Below are positions 41,526 through 49,294 of a DNA stretch of 64,000 bases, piece after piece. Under the pieces are notes generated by a model. The model made no database searches. It saw nothing but the letters and a program-made list of their open reading frames with translations, and had not been told where the DNA came from. Where the stretch lies: the NCBI RefSeq assembly GCF_018449525.1, contig NZ_JAAVUS010000007.1, forward strand, positions 62,001-126,000. The letters are read 5' to 3'. The position numbers and the translations under genes are program-made. The DNA is from Bradyrhizobium sp. dw_78 (GTDB taxonomy: Bacteria > Pseudomonadota > Alphaproteobacteria > Rhizobiales > Xanthobacteraceae). The stretch's first letter is position 1. The number at the start of each line of letters is the position of its first letter.

Positions 41526-42953
41526 ATGGCAAGCTACCCTCAGATCGATCTTTATATCGACGGCCGCTGGAAGCGCGCGGACGGTCAGCCCGTGATCAAT
41601 CCGGCCGACGAGAGCGTGCTGGGCACGGTCTCGGCTGCGACGCGGGCGGATCTCGATGACGCGCTTGCCGCGGCCGAAAAAGGATTTGCGCTCTGGCGCA
41701 AGACTGCGCCGGCAAAGCGCGCCCAGATCATCCTGAAGGCGGCTTCGCTTATTCGCGAGCGCGTCGACGAGATGGCGGTCGCGATGACCCTCGAGCAGGG
41801 AAAACCGATCGAGCAGGCAAAGCTCGAAATCCTCCGGGGCTGCGACATCATCGAATGGGACGCCACCGAGGGGCTCCGGCTCTACGGACGGGTGATCCCG
41901 AGCGAGCCCGGCATGCGCCACACCGTATTGCGGCAGCCGATCGGTCCGGTCGCGGCGTTTTCACCGTGGAACTTTCCAATGAGTTCGCCCGCGAGAAAAG
42001 TCGCGGGCGCGCTTTCCTCCGGCTGCTCGATCATTCTTAAGGCTTCGGAAGAAACGCCGGCGGGCGCCGTGCAGCTGGTTCGCGCCTTCCACGACGCGGG
42101 CCTGCCCGCGGGGGTGTTGAACCTGGTGTTTGGCAATCCGGCCGAAATTTCCGAATACCTCATTCCGCAGTCGCGTATTCGGCTCATCACCTTTACCGGA
42201 TCGATTCCGGTCGGAAAGCATCTGGCCGAGATGGCCGGACGTCACATGAAGCCCGCGATCATGGAGCTTGGCGGCCATGCGCCGGTGATCGTCTGCGACG
42301 ATGTCGATCCGGCCACGACGGCCGCCACCTCCGTCACCGGCAAGTCGCGCAATGCCGGACAGGTTTGCGTCGCGCCAACACGCTTCTTCGTGCAGGAATC
42401 GATCTACGAACCATTCGTCAATTCGTTCGCGGAAAGAGCCAGCCAGCTCAGGATCGGGGATGGCCTGGACCCGTCCAATCAGATGGGACCGCTGGCCAAT
42501 TCCAGGCGGATCGACGCGATGGAAACGATGGTCGCCGATGCCAAATCAAAGGGCGCACGCGTCCTGTCCGGCGGCCACCGGATCGGCAATCGCGGCTATT
42601 TCTTTCCGTTGACGGTTCTCGCCGATGTGCCGGATGACGCGCGGGCCATGTACGAAGAGCCGTTCGGGCCTTTGGCGCTGGTCAATCCGGTCAAGACCGT
42701 CGACGAAGCCATCGAGAAGGCCAACTCCCTTCCCTATGGCCTGGCCGCCTATGCGTTCACGCGCTCCGCTCGCAACGCCGACATGCTGGCCGATGGCGTC
42801 GAAGCCGGAAACCTCTCCATCAACCACTTCGTCGCATCGGCCGCGGAAACGCCATTCGGCGGCGTGAAGGACAGCGGCTATGGCCGCGAAGGCGGTACCG
42901 AGGGATTGCAATGCTATACCGTCGTGAAGAACGTCTCACATAAGACGGCATAG
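41526..42953 (+). CDS. aldehyde dehydrogenase, succinate-semialdehyde dehydrogenase-like
   Basis: The 475-residue enzyme resembles GabD-type dehydrogenases: SPWNFPMSSPARKVAGALSS, ITFTGSIPVGKHLAEMAG, the catalytic Glu in AIMELGGHAPV, the nucleophile Cys in KSRNAGQVCVAPTRF, EEPFGPL and PFGGVKDSGYGREGG. It oxidises a semialdehyde with NAD(P)+. GGGAGATCAC precedes the ATG. It is divergent from dipZ across a Mo-box-like dyad. An intergenic repeat starts at the last base of its stop codon. Confidence 0.92.
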   Translation: MASYPQIDLYIDGRWKRADGQPVINPADESVLGTVSAATRADLDDALAAAEKGFALWRKTAPAKRAQIILKAASLIRERVDEMAVAMTLEQGKPIEQAKLEILRGCDIIEWDATEGLRLYGRVIPSEPGMRHTVLRQPIGPVAAFSPWNFPMSSPARKVAGALSSGCSIILKASEETPAGAVQLVRAFHDAGLPAGVLNLVFGNPAEISEYLIPQSRIRLITFTGSIPVGKHLAEMAGRHMKPAIMELGGHAPVIVCDDVDPATTAATSVTGKSRNAGQVCVAPTRFFVQESIYEPFVNSFAERASQLRIGDGLDPSNQMGPLANSRRIDAMETMVADAKSKGARVLSGGHRIGNRGYFFPLTVLADVPDDARAMYEEPFGPLALVNPVKTVDEAIEKANSLPYGLAAYAFTRSARNADMLADGVEAGNLSINHFVASAAETPFGGVKDSGYGREGGTEGLQCYTVVKNVSHKTA

Positions 42954-43030
42954 AGCATGATCCGGAAAAATGGGCACCGATTTTCCCTCGCGACAAACGC
43001 GGAACGCGTTTGCGCAGGAAGATCATGCCC
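42953..43030. repeat. Bradyrhizobium-type intergenic palindromic repeat, copy 2
   Basis: GAGCATGATC at one end and GATCATGCCC at the other enclose CGCGACAAACGCGGAACGCG, a palindromic core. It is the same family as 1686-1783 in inverse orientation. It separates convergent genes and may serve as a transcription barrier. Confidence 0.8.
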
Positions 43031-43086
43031 AAACAAAGAGGATGGAAGACGGGCATGATTCAATTCCGTTGAATCATGCGATGACG

Positions 43087-43956
43087 TCAGTTGCGGTTTT
43101 TGGCCGCCTTGTCCAATTCGGAAAACTCGGCTTCCGTCAGGTGAATTCCGGCTGCCGCGACGTTTTCTTCGAGATGCTTCACCTTGGAGGTACCCGGAAT
43201 CGGCAACATCACAGGGCTTCTCTGCAGCACCCATGCCAGCGCGATCTGACCCGGGGTTGCTTTTCTTCCACTGGCGATATGGTCGAGCAGCGAGCCGGGC
43301 TTTGCGAGGTCGCCGGCAGCGAGCGGAAACCAGGGGATGAATCCGATCCCCTTGCGTTCACAATAATCGAGCACATCTTCGCTGCCGCGATCGGCAAGAT
43401 TGTAGCGATTTTGCACGGTGGAGACTTTGAAGAATTTCGAAGCAGCTTCGATCTCGGCGACCGACACCTCACTCAGGCCGGCGTGGCGCACCAAGCCTTC
43501 CTTCATGAAGGAAGCGATGACGCCGAACTGTTCTTCGGCCGGAACTTTCGGATCGATGCGATGAAGCTGCCACAGATCGATCTGCTCCACCGCGAGCTGT
43601 TTCAGGCTTTTTTCCAGGTCCGACCGAAGGGATGCCGGCCGCCCATTCGGTACCCATATATCCGGGCCCGGGCGCTCCAGACCGCCTTTCGTCGCAATCA
43701 GCATACCGCGATAGGGATGCAGCGCTTCCCGGATCAGGTTTTCGGATACATCCGGACCATAGGACGCGGCGGTATCGACGAAATTCACTCCCAATTCCGG
43801 CAACCTCTTCAGGGTTCGGATTGCCTCTTCGCGATCGCGCGGCTGTTGCCAGATGCCATCACCGGTAATACGCATGGCACCGAAGCCGAGCCGGTGAACG
43901 GCGATATCGCCGCCGATCTTGAAGCTCCCCGAAGCTGCTGCATCGATCGTTGTCAT
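43087..43956 (-). CDS. aldo/keto reductase
   Basis: The 289-residue protein has the AKR catalytic tetrad: Asp and Tyr in FVDTAASYGPD, Lys in IATKGGL and His in LWQLHRIDP. The NADPH-binding end is VLPIPGTSKVKHLEENV. It belongs to the YajO/YdbC-like AKR group that reduces aldehydes and ketones. GGAGGCAGG precedes the ATG. It heads a run of oxidoreductases with an SDR and a zinc alcohol dehydrogenase downstream on the map, all on the minus strand. Confidence 0.9.
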   Translation of the reverse strand: MTTIDAAASGSFKIGGDIAVHRLGFGAMRITGDGIWQQPRDREEAIRTLKRLPELGVNFVDTAASYGPDVSENLIREALHPYRGMLIATKGGLERPGPDIWVPNGRPASLRSDLEKSLKQLAVEQIDLWQLHRIDPKVPAEEQFGVIASFMKEGLVRHAGLSEVSVAEIEAASKFFKVSTVQNRYNLADRGSEDVLDYCERKGIGFIPWFPLAAGDLAKPGSLLDHIASGRKATPGQIALAWVLQRSPVMLPIPGTSKVKHLEENVAAAGIHLTEAEFSELDKAAKNRN

Positions 43957-44089
43957 GGCCTGCCTCCGACGAAAATGCGCGAACCGCCCGATAAAAAACC
44001 TAAGCAGTCTTAACTTAACGCTATCTTGATGACTTTCATGAGCGAGAACTCCTGCAATCCGGAATGTCTCCCCTGCATGAACGCCGGCG

Positions 44090-44827
44090 TCAGGTCGGCT
44101 GCGACGTGGGCCTCACCAGGATCTCGTTGATGTCAACATTAGCCGGCTGGCCGATCGCAAAGGCCATCGCCCGCGCGATCGCTTCGGCCGGGATCGCAAT
44201 TTTACGATAATCGTCCATCCGCTTCTTGAGCGCCGGATCAGAAATCGTCTCGGCAAGCTCGGATTCGACGGCGCCGGGCGAGATGATCGTTACGCGGATC
44301 TTGTCGCCCGCCTCCTGCCGAAGGCCTTCGGACAGCGCCCGGACCGCGAATTTGGTCGCTGAATAAACCGCTGTGTTCGGACCGACCCGGTGACCGGCCA
44401 CCGAAGAGACGTTGATGAAATGGCCGCTCTGCTGCTTGCGGAACACAGGCAGCGCGGCGGCGATCCCATAAAGCACGCCCTTGATATTCACATCGATCAT
44501 GCGGTCCCACTCCTCGACCTTGAGGTCGTCGAGCGGAGACAGCGGCATCAGGCCGGCATTGCTGATCAGCACATCAAGACGGCCGAAGCGCTCCTGGGCA
44601 AGACTGACCAGCCGCTCCAGGTCTTCGCGGCGAGTCACGTCGATCGCCTGAACTTCAACCTCGCCTTTTGCTTTCCTGATGTCGGCGGCAACGGCCTCAA
44701 GCCGATCGGCCCGCCGGGCACCCAGCACCACCTTGGCGCCGGACGCCGCCAGCAATTTCGCGGCAGCCTCACCGATCCCGCTGCTGGCACCGGTGATCGC
44801 GACAACCTTTCCATCCAGATCAGACAT
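44090..44827 (-). CDS. short-chain dehydrogenase/reductase
   Basis: The 245-residue classical SDR has the cofactor motif TGASSGIGEAA, the NAG motif SNAGLMPLSP, a catalytic Ser in INVSSVAG and YSATKFAV (Tyr and Lys). It probably reduces a ketone or oxidises an alcohol with NADPH or NADH. GGAGG lies 7 bases upstream of the ATG. It follows the alcohol dehydrogenase gene by 28 bp, so the two are likely co-transcribed. Confidence 0.92.
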   Translation of the reverse strand: MSDLDGKVVAITGASSGIGEAAAKLLAASGAKVVLGARRADRLEAVAADIRKAKGEVEVQAIDVTRREDLERLVSLAQERFGRLDVLISNAGLMPLSPLDDLKVEEWDRMIDVNIKGVLYGIAAALPVFRKQQSGHFINVSSVAGHRVGPNTAVYSATKFAVRALSEGLRQEAGDKIRVTIISPGAVESELAETISDPALKKRMDDYRKIAIPAEAIARAMAFAIGQPANVDINEILVRPTSQPT

Positions 44828-44855
44828 CTTCAGTCCTCCATCGTCTCTTTTCGGG

Positions 44856-45914
44856 TTACGCCGCTTGCTTGAGCGAGGCCATGTCGATCACGAAGCGATA
44901 CTTCACGTCATTCTTCAGCAGGCGCTCATAGGCCTCGTTCACCGACTGGATCGCCACCATCTCGATCTCGCTGACGATGCCGTGCTCGGCGCAAAAATCG
45001 ATCATCTCCTGCGTCTCGGCCATGCCGCCGATGGCGGAACCGGCGATGCTCTTGCGTCCGAAAATCATGCTGATCCCGGTTGGCGGCGGCGTCAATTCGG
45101 TCAGAACGCCGACCAGCGCCATCGTGCGGTCGAGCTTGAGCAGGGTCATGTAGGGATTGACGTCGTGACCCACCGGAATCGTGTTCAAGAGGAAATCGAA
45201 ACTTCCGGCATGCGCGGCCATTGCCTTCGGATCGGTTGAAATCAGGACTTCGTCCGCGCCGAGAAGCGTCGCGTCCTTACCCTTGCCCGGCGATGTCGTG
45301 ATCATCACCACATGGGCGCCCATCGCCTTGGCGAATTTGACGCCCATATGGCCCAAGCCACCGAGCCCGATGATACCTACCTTCTGGCCTGGCCCGACCT
45401 TCCAGTGCCGCAGCGGCGAATAGGTCGTGATACCGGCACAGAGCAGCGGCGCGACCGCCTTGAGGTTCATCGTCTTCGGAATTTTGACGACGAAATGCTC
45501 GTCGACGACGATCTGCTCGGAGTATCCGCCGAACGTCAGCTGTTCGCTGTCGCGCTCTTTTGCATTATAGGTCCAGGTCGCGTTGAACTGGCAATATTGT
45601 TCAAGGTTGCCGTTACAGGCGGAACAACCCCGGCATGAATCGACCATGCAGCCGACGCCCGCATAGTCGCCTTCCCTGAGGTTGGTGACCTCGGCACCGA
45701 CCCGAACCACCCGGCCGACGATCTCGTGGCCCGGCACCATCGGATAGAGCGAGTTGCTCCAGTCGTTGCGGGCCTGATGCAGGTCCGAATGGCAGATGCC
45801 GCAATACAGGATTTCGATCTGGACGTCGCGCGGCCCCGGCTCGCGCCGCTCAAAGGTGAATGGTGCAAGAGCCGAAGCGGCATCCTTTGCCGCATATCCG
45901 CGAACCTTCAGCAT
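44856..45914 (-). CDS. zinc-dependent alcohol dehydrogenase (cinnamyl alcohol dehydrogenase-like)
   Basis: I chose the ATG at 45914 (MLKVRGYAAKD), which has GAGA upstream; the longer frame to 46022 adds 36 residues unlike the family. The 352-residue protein has the catalytic zinc motif CGICHSDLHQ and GHEIVGRVV, four structural-zinc cysteines (DSCRGCSACNGNLEQYC) and the Rossmann motif GLGGLGHMGVK. It is of the YahK/CAD class, which interconverts aldehydes and alcohols with NADPH. A divergent LysR gene starts 151 bp upstream. Confidence 0.92.
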   Translation of the reverse strand: MLKVRGYAAKDAASALAPFTFERREPGPRDVQIEILYCGICHSDLHQARNDWSNSLYPMVPGHEIVGRVVRVGAEVTNLREGDYAGVGCMVDSCRGCSACNGNLEQYCQFNATWTYNAKERDSEQLTFGGYSEQIVVDEHFVVKIPKTMNLKAVAPLLCAGITTYSPLRHWKVGPGQKVGIIGLGGLGHMGVKFAKAMGAHVVMITTSPGKGKDATLLGADEVLISTDPKAMAAHAGSFDFLLNTIPVGHDVNPYMTLLKLDRTMALVGVLTELTPPPTGISMIFGRKSIAGSAIGGMAETQEMIDFCAEHGIVSEIEMVAIQSVNEAYERLLKNDVKYRFVIDMASLKQAA

Positions 45915-46041
45915 GTTGATTTCTCGGTGTTTGTTGTCTGTCTCACCCGCCGGATCGGCGCGCGACGACGAAGATTTGTTTAGGCTAATGAGATAATTGG
46001 GGTCGGTATGGTGTTGAAACAAACGTGATTTCTGGGATGTG

Positions 46042-46062
46042 TTGTTGAGTGATATTCAACAA
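46042..46062. promoter_or_regulatory. LysR-type operator TTGTTGA-N7-TCAACAA
   Basis: A perfect 7-bp inverted repeat with a 7-bp centre ends 2 bases before the LysR start codon at 46065. The position suggests negative autoregulation, and the site also lies upstream of the divergent alcohol dehydrogenase/SDR genes. Confidence 0.6.
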
Positions 46063-46064
46063 TC

Positions 46065-46970
46065 ATGTCGCACCCCAGCCTGTCTCATCTGTCAGCCTTC
46101 GCCGCCGTGGCGCGGTCCCTGAGCTTCCAGCGCGCCGGCGCGGAAACGGGAATGTCGACGTCAGCGGTCAGCTACGCCATTCGCGGGCTGGAAGAGCGGC
46201 TCGGCGTCAGCCTGTTTCATCGCACGACGCGAAGCGTCGCCCTGACGGAGGCCGGCCGGAGGCTGTTCGAGCGGCTGCAGCCGGCGCTGCGCGACGTCGG
46301 CGACGCCGTGGAAGAGATGAATAATTTCAGGACGACGCCGACCGGAACGCTGCGCATCAACAGCTCGAGGTCTGCTGCAAGCCTGCTGATCGCCCCGCTC
46401 ATCAAGCGCTTCCTTTCGACCTATCCGGACATCCATCTCGAGCTCGTCGATGATGATGGGTTTACCGACGTGGTCGCGGCGGGATTCGATGCCGGCGTGC
46501 GGCTGGAGGAAAGCATTCATGAGGACATGGTCGCGGTACGGCTGGGGCCCCCACAACGCTTTGCCGTTATCGGAGCACCGGAATATTTCAGCCGCTATGG
46601 AATTCCGAAACATCCGAACGATCTTCATCAACACCGGTGCATTCGCTACCGCTTCCCGAGCGGGCGGATTTTTTGCTGGGAGTTCGAAAAGGACTCCGTG
46701 TCGGCCGATATCGACGTCAAGGGGCAGCTGACGTTGAGCGACCAGCGGCTCATGCTTGGCAGCGTTCTGGATGGAATCGGTCTCGGCTATATCTTCGAAG
46801 GGCTGGTTATCGACGAGATCGAGGCCGGACGCCTGGTCCGGTGCCTGGAGGACTGGTGTCCGTCTTTTCCCGGATTCATGCTCTATTATCCGCGCCAAAG
46901 GCGCATGCCCTCGGCACTGCGCGCTTTCATTGATTTGGCAAAAATCGAAGATAACGGCCCTCGACCCTAG
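46065..46970 (+). CDS. LysR-family transcriptional regulator
   Basis: The 301-residue protein has the N-terminal winged helix (LSAFAAVARSLSFQRAGAET, GMSTSAVSYAIRGLEERLGV) and a CrgA-like effector domain (TPTGTLRINSS, YPDIHLELVDDDGFTDVVA). It is divergent from the zinc alcohol dehydrogenase gene and is probably the regulator of the adh/SDR pair, possibly of the aldo/keto reductase too. The strong dyad next to its start codon is the likely binding site. Confidence 0.92.
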   Translation: MSHPSLSHLSAFAAVARSLSFQRAGAETGMSTSAVSYAIRGLEERLGVSLFHRTTRSVALTEAGRRLFERLQPALRDVGDAVEEMNNFRTTPTGTLRINSSRSAASLLIAPLIKRFLSTYPDIHLELVDDDGFTDVVAAGFDAGVRLEESIHEDMVAVRLGPPQRFAVIGAPEYFSRYGIPKHPNDLHQHRCIRYRFPSGRIFCWEFEKDSVSADIDVKGQLTLSDQRLMLGSVLDGIGLGYIFEGLVIDEIEAGRLVRCLEDWCPSFPGFMLYYPRQRRMPSALRAFIDLAKIEDNGPRP

Positions 46971-47122
46971 GTGTTTGATCTCGGGCTTTGATGCTGCATT
47001 CTTGTCGCGAGATTGGAAGGATGCGCCTCGAAATGAAATTGCAGTCCGATCGCCGCCAGGCCGTCGCCGCCCACCTCTTACTCGATTAGCGCCTTCCGGC
47101 CGGGCCGTTGAGCATCACCTGC

Positions 47123-47185
47123 CCTTGCTACAATTTTTGTCGGAGTCCCGACATCGTTGTATTTAATCCGACATAGCGATGGTCG
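47123..47185. promoter_or_regulatory. TGTCGG/CGACA motif cluster, copy B
   Basis: TTGTCGGAG-N3-CGACATCG followed by ATC-GACATAGCG repeats the block at 4019-4079. Here it stands 40 bp before a Mo-box-like dyad in a gap where no gene starts. Confidence 0.5.
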
Positions 47186-47224
47186 AGAATAAATCGCTTC
47201 GCAAAATTTGAGATCGTGACATGT

Positions 47225-47248
47225 CGATATATTCATATGTATATATCG
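47225..47248. promoter_or_regulatory. Mo-box-like dyad, site D
   Basis: CGATATAT-N8-ATATATCG has perfect 8-bp arms, and the spacer itself is centred on CATATG, so 22 of 24 positions are symmetrical. It is the most regular of the four dyads. Apart from the doubtful frame at 47301, no gene follows it. Confidence 0.55.
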
Positions 47249-47495
47249 TATTTATTGAAGCTCGACCGATTGTATTCGGTGCATTTGCTGGGGAAATGCG
47301 ATGAACTTATTAGGTTGCAGAAACGAAAATCGCCGCCATTTTTCTTCGCCGAAAAACTTGCCCCCATCGGTTCCCGGCGTGACGTTCTACCCTCTATCGC
47401 CGTCGTTCGATGGCTCTCATCCACAGGACACAGCAGCGTTTTACTGTTCGGCCCCGATGACACTCGAAGGGGAGGGAGCCGCGGAGATGCGAGCT

Positions 47496-47536
47496 CGGCT
47501 GATATTGAAATTATTTCATAATTTCAATATCAGCCG
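47496..47536. repeat. perfect 41-bp hairpin, 19-bp arms
   Basis: CGGCTGATATTGAAATTAT, loop TTC, and the exact reverse complement form a 19-bp stem. The right arm contains the TGA stop codon of the SDR gene at 47530. There is no T-run on either side, so it is not a standard terminator, although it could still block RNA polymerase or 3' exonucleases. Its exact symmetry suggests a recent inverted duplication of the gene end. Confidence 0.8.
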
Positions 47537-48186
47537 ACGGGCGTATATACGGTCTCCACCCGCCATGAACCGGCCGGCTGACTATGCAGTTGCCAGAACT
47601 GTTCGGCGACGGCGTGGGCGTCTTTGCTGTTCATGACGAGGCCTGCGACGGTAACGGTCGCGACGTGAACGCCTTTTTCCCGGAACGGCTCGAAGATGCC
47701 TTGCGCCAGCGCGCGAATGCCTGCCTTACCGATGCTCAGAGAGAGAAAATCCGGGTGCGGCTGAAGGCCGAAGCCGCCGCCCGTGAACAGGATGGAGCCT
47801 GAGCCTCGTGCGATCATGCGGGGCGCCGCAGCCTGCGCAGCGACCATGGCGCCACCGATATTAACGGCGAGATCATAGTTGAACGTATCGCGCGGCTGAC
47901 CTACCAACGTAGCCTTTCGCAGCGAGGCCGCATTGAAGTGCAGAACATCTATTCCGGCGAACTCGCTTTCAACCTGCGATACGAGCGCTGCGATGCTCGA
48001 CGATTCCGCCGCATCGACCATGCGTACGCCGACCTTATGGCCCTTCGCCTCGAGCTGCCCCGCAAGCTCCTTTGTCTTGGTCTCGTTCCGGGCGCTCAAG
48101 ATGACCCGGAATCCTTCGCCGGCAAACCGCTCGGCTGTCGCCAGGCCCATACCTGGACCAGTGCCAATGCTAAGAAACGTCTTCAT
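47530..48186 (-). CDS. short-chain dehydrogenase/reductase-like protein with altered active site
   Basis: The 218-residue protein has an SDR Rossmann fold with GTGPGMGLATAERF and the region around NAASLRKAT. At the position of the YxxxK motif it reads FLSLSIGKAG, keeping Lys but with Leu for the catalytic Tyr, so classical dehydrogenase activity is doubtful. GGAGG lies before the ATG. A hydrolase gene follows upstream (48341), then a DJ-1-like gene, all on the minus strand. The stop codon lies in a perfect hairpin. Confidence 0.85.
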   Translation of the reverse strand: MKTFLSIGTGPGMGLATAERFAGEGFRVILSARNETKTKELAGQLEAKGHKVGVRMVDAAESSSIAALVSQVESEFAGIDVLHFNAASLRKATLVGQPRDTFNYDLAVNIGGAMVAAQAAAPRMIARGSGSILFTGGGFGLQPHPDFLSLSIGKAGIRALAQGIFEPFREKGVHVATVTVAGLVMNSKDAHAVAEQFWQLHSQPAGSWRVETVYTPVG

Positions 48187-48340
48187 GATCTACCTCCTCG
48201 ACAATGGGACAACCCCAAATGTTCATCTTCGGTCGACGCCAGGAAGCGCTCGAGATGCGACGCTTCAACGCGACCAGTGAATCGAAACGCCCGCTGACCA
48301 ACAGGGTGCTTCGCGCCAGGCGAGCATTGCCGCTTCCACC

Positions 48341-49234
48341 TCAAGCGGCGGAGCGAGCCGTTGATAGGGTCTCAATAAGAATTCGGGCGAATTCTTCCGG
48401 CCTCTCCAGCGAAGCAATATGTCTGGTGTCCTTGAGGACGATCATCTTCGCATGCTTGATCCGAGCCCGATTTGCTTCGCGCTCGGCCGGGCGTGACCAA
48501 TCATGGTCGCCATAGACAAGCGTCACCGGGACGTCGATCCGGGCATAATACGATCTCGCCGCGACATAGCTCGCAAGGCCTTTATAAACGGCACGCGCAA
48601 CGTTCGAATAGCCCGGCCGTTTCCCACCTTTCACCAATTCGTCGATAAAGTCCGGCGGCAAGCGGCGCGGGTCGTGGAAACCGCCTTTCAAGATACCGGC
48701 GAGAGTGGCCCGGCTTTCCATGGCGGCGAAAATCGGCCCGATGAGGGGTGCGCGAACGTGTTTGATAATAAACGACGCAAGTAAATTCGCCCGCTCCACA
48801 CCTGGAAAATAGTCATAAGGATTGAAGGCGACGACCTGTTTCACGCGATCCCCAAGCACCGCTGCCGTCGTCAATGCCAGTGTGGCGCCCAATGACTCGC
48901 CGATCAGAGTAACGTCGCGCAAGTCGAGCCGTTCGATGAAGTTAACGACGTGCTCTCGCATCACCGGTTCTCGATAGTCAGCGCCCGGAACGATTTCCGA
49001 CCAGCCAAATCCCGGATAGTCGAACGCGTATACGGTAAAGCGATCGGTGAGCTTCGGGATCACCCGTTGAAACAAGTCGAGCTGAGTACGGATCGAATGC
49101 AGCAGGACCAGCGCCGGACCCTGGCCGGCCTGTAAATAGCGGACCTTTGGACCGGCGGGGGTTAACGACAGAAACTCCGGCTTCTGATCGGGCCACCATC
49201 GCAGCGTATAGTCGAACTCATTTTGACTAACCAT
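48341..49234 (-). CDS. alpha/beta hydrolase
   Basis: The 297-residue protein has the oxyanion loop LLHSIRTQLDL, the nucleophile elbow IGESLGATLAL, an acidic residue in VYGDHDWSRP and the catalytic His in TRHIASLERPEEF. The fold and the FDYPGFGWSE motif are like haloalkane dehalogenase and C-C hydrolase relatives, but the substrate is unknown. AGGAAGCTC precedes the ATG. It is in a minus-strand group with the SDR-like and DJ-1-like genes. Confidence 0.88.
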   Translation of the reverse strand: MVSQNEFDYTLRWWPDQKPEFLSLTPAGPKVRYLQAGQGPALVLLHSIRTQLDLFQRVIPKLTDRFTVYAFDYPGFGWSEIVPGADYREPVMREHVVNFIERLDLRDVTLIGESLGATLALTTAAVLGDRVKQVVAFNPYDYFPGVERANLLASFIIKHVRAPLIGPIFAAMESRATLAGILKGGFHDPRRLPPDFIDELVKGGKRPGYSNVARAVYKGLASYVAARSYYARIDVPVTLVYGDHDWSRPAEREANRARIKHAKMIVLKDTRHIASLERPEEFARILIETLSTARSAA

Positions 49235-49294
49235 GAGCTTCCTCGTTCGTTATGTCTGAAAGTCGAGTTGAAGGTTCTGCATCGTCGTGATCGG

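Larger units (their letters stand above)
46971..47529. other. 559-bp gap between convergent genes, with regulatory motifs but no supported gene
   Basis: Both flanking genes end here, yet the gap contains a TGTCGG/CGACA cluster (47123), a Mo-box-like dyad (47225) and a perfect 41-bp hairpin (47496). A small frame starts at ATG 47301 after GGGGAAATGCG, but it runs into the 3' end of the SDR gene and its protein (MNLLGCRNENRRHFSS) is not convincing. A lost gene or a small RNA are the options. Confidence 0.5.

Noticed and set aside
47301..47636. Small gene downstream of Mo-box-like site D
   Set aside because: The start has a possible ribosome binding site, but the frame runs over the hairpin into the 3' end of the SDR gene on the other strand and the protein lacks normal composition. 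Kept only as an open question.
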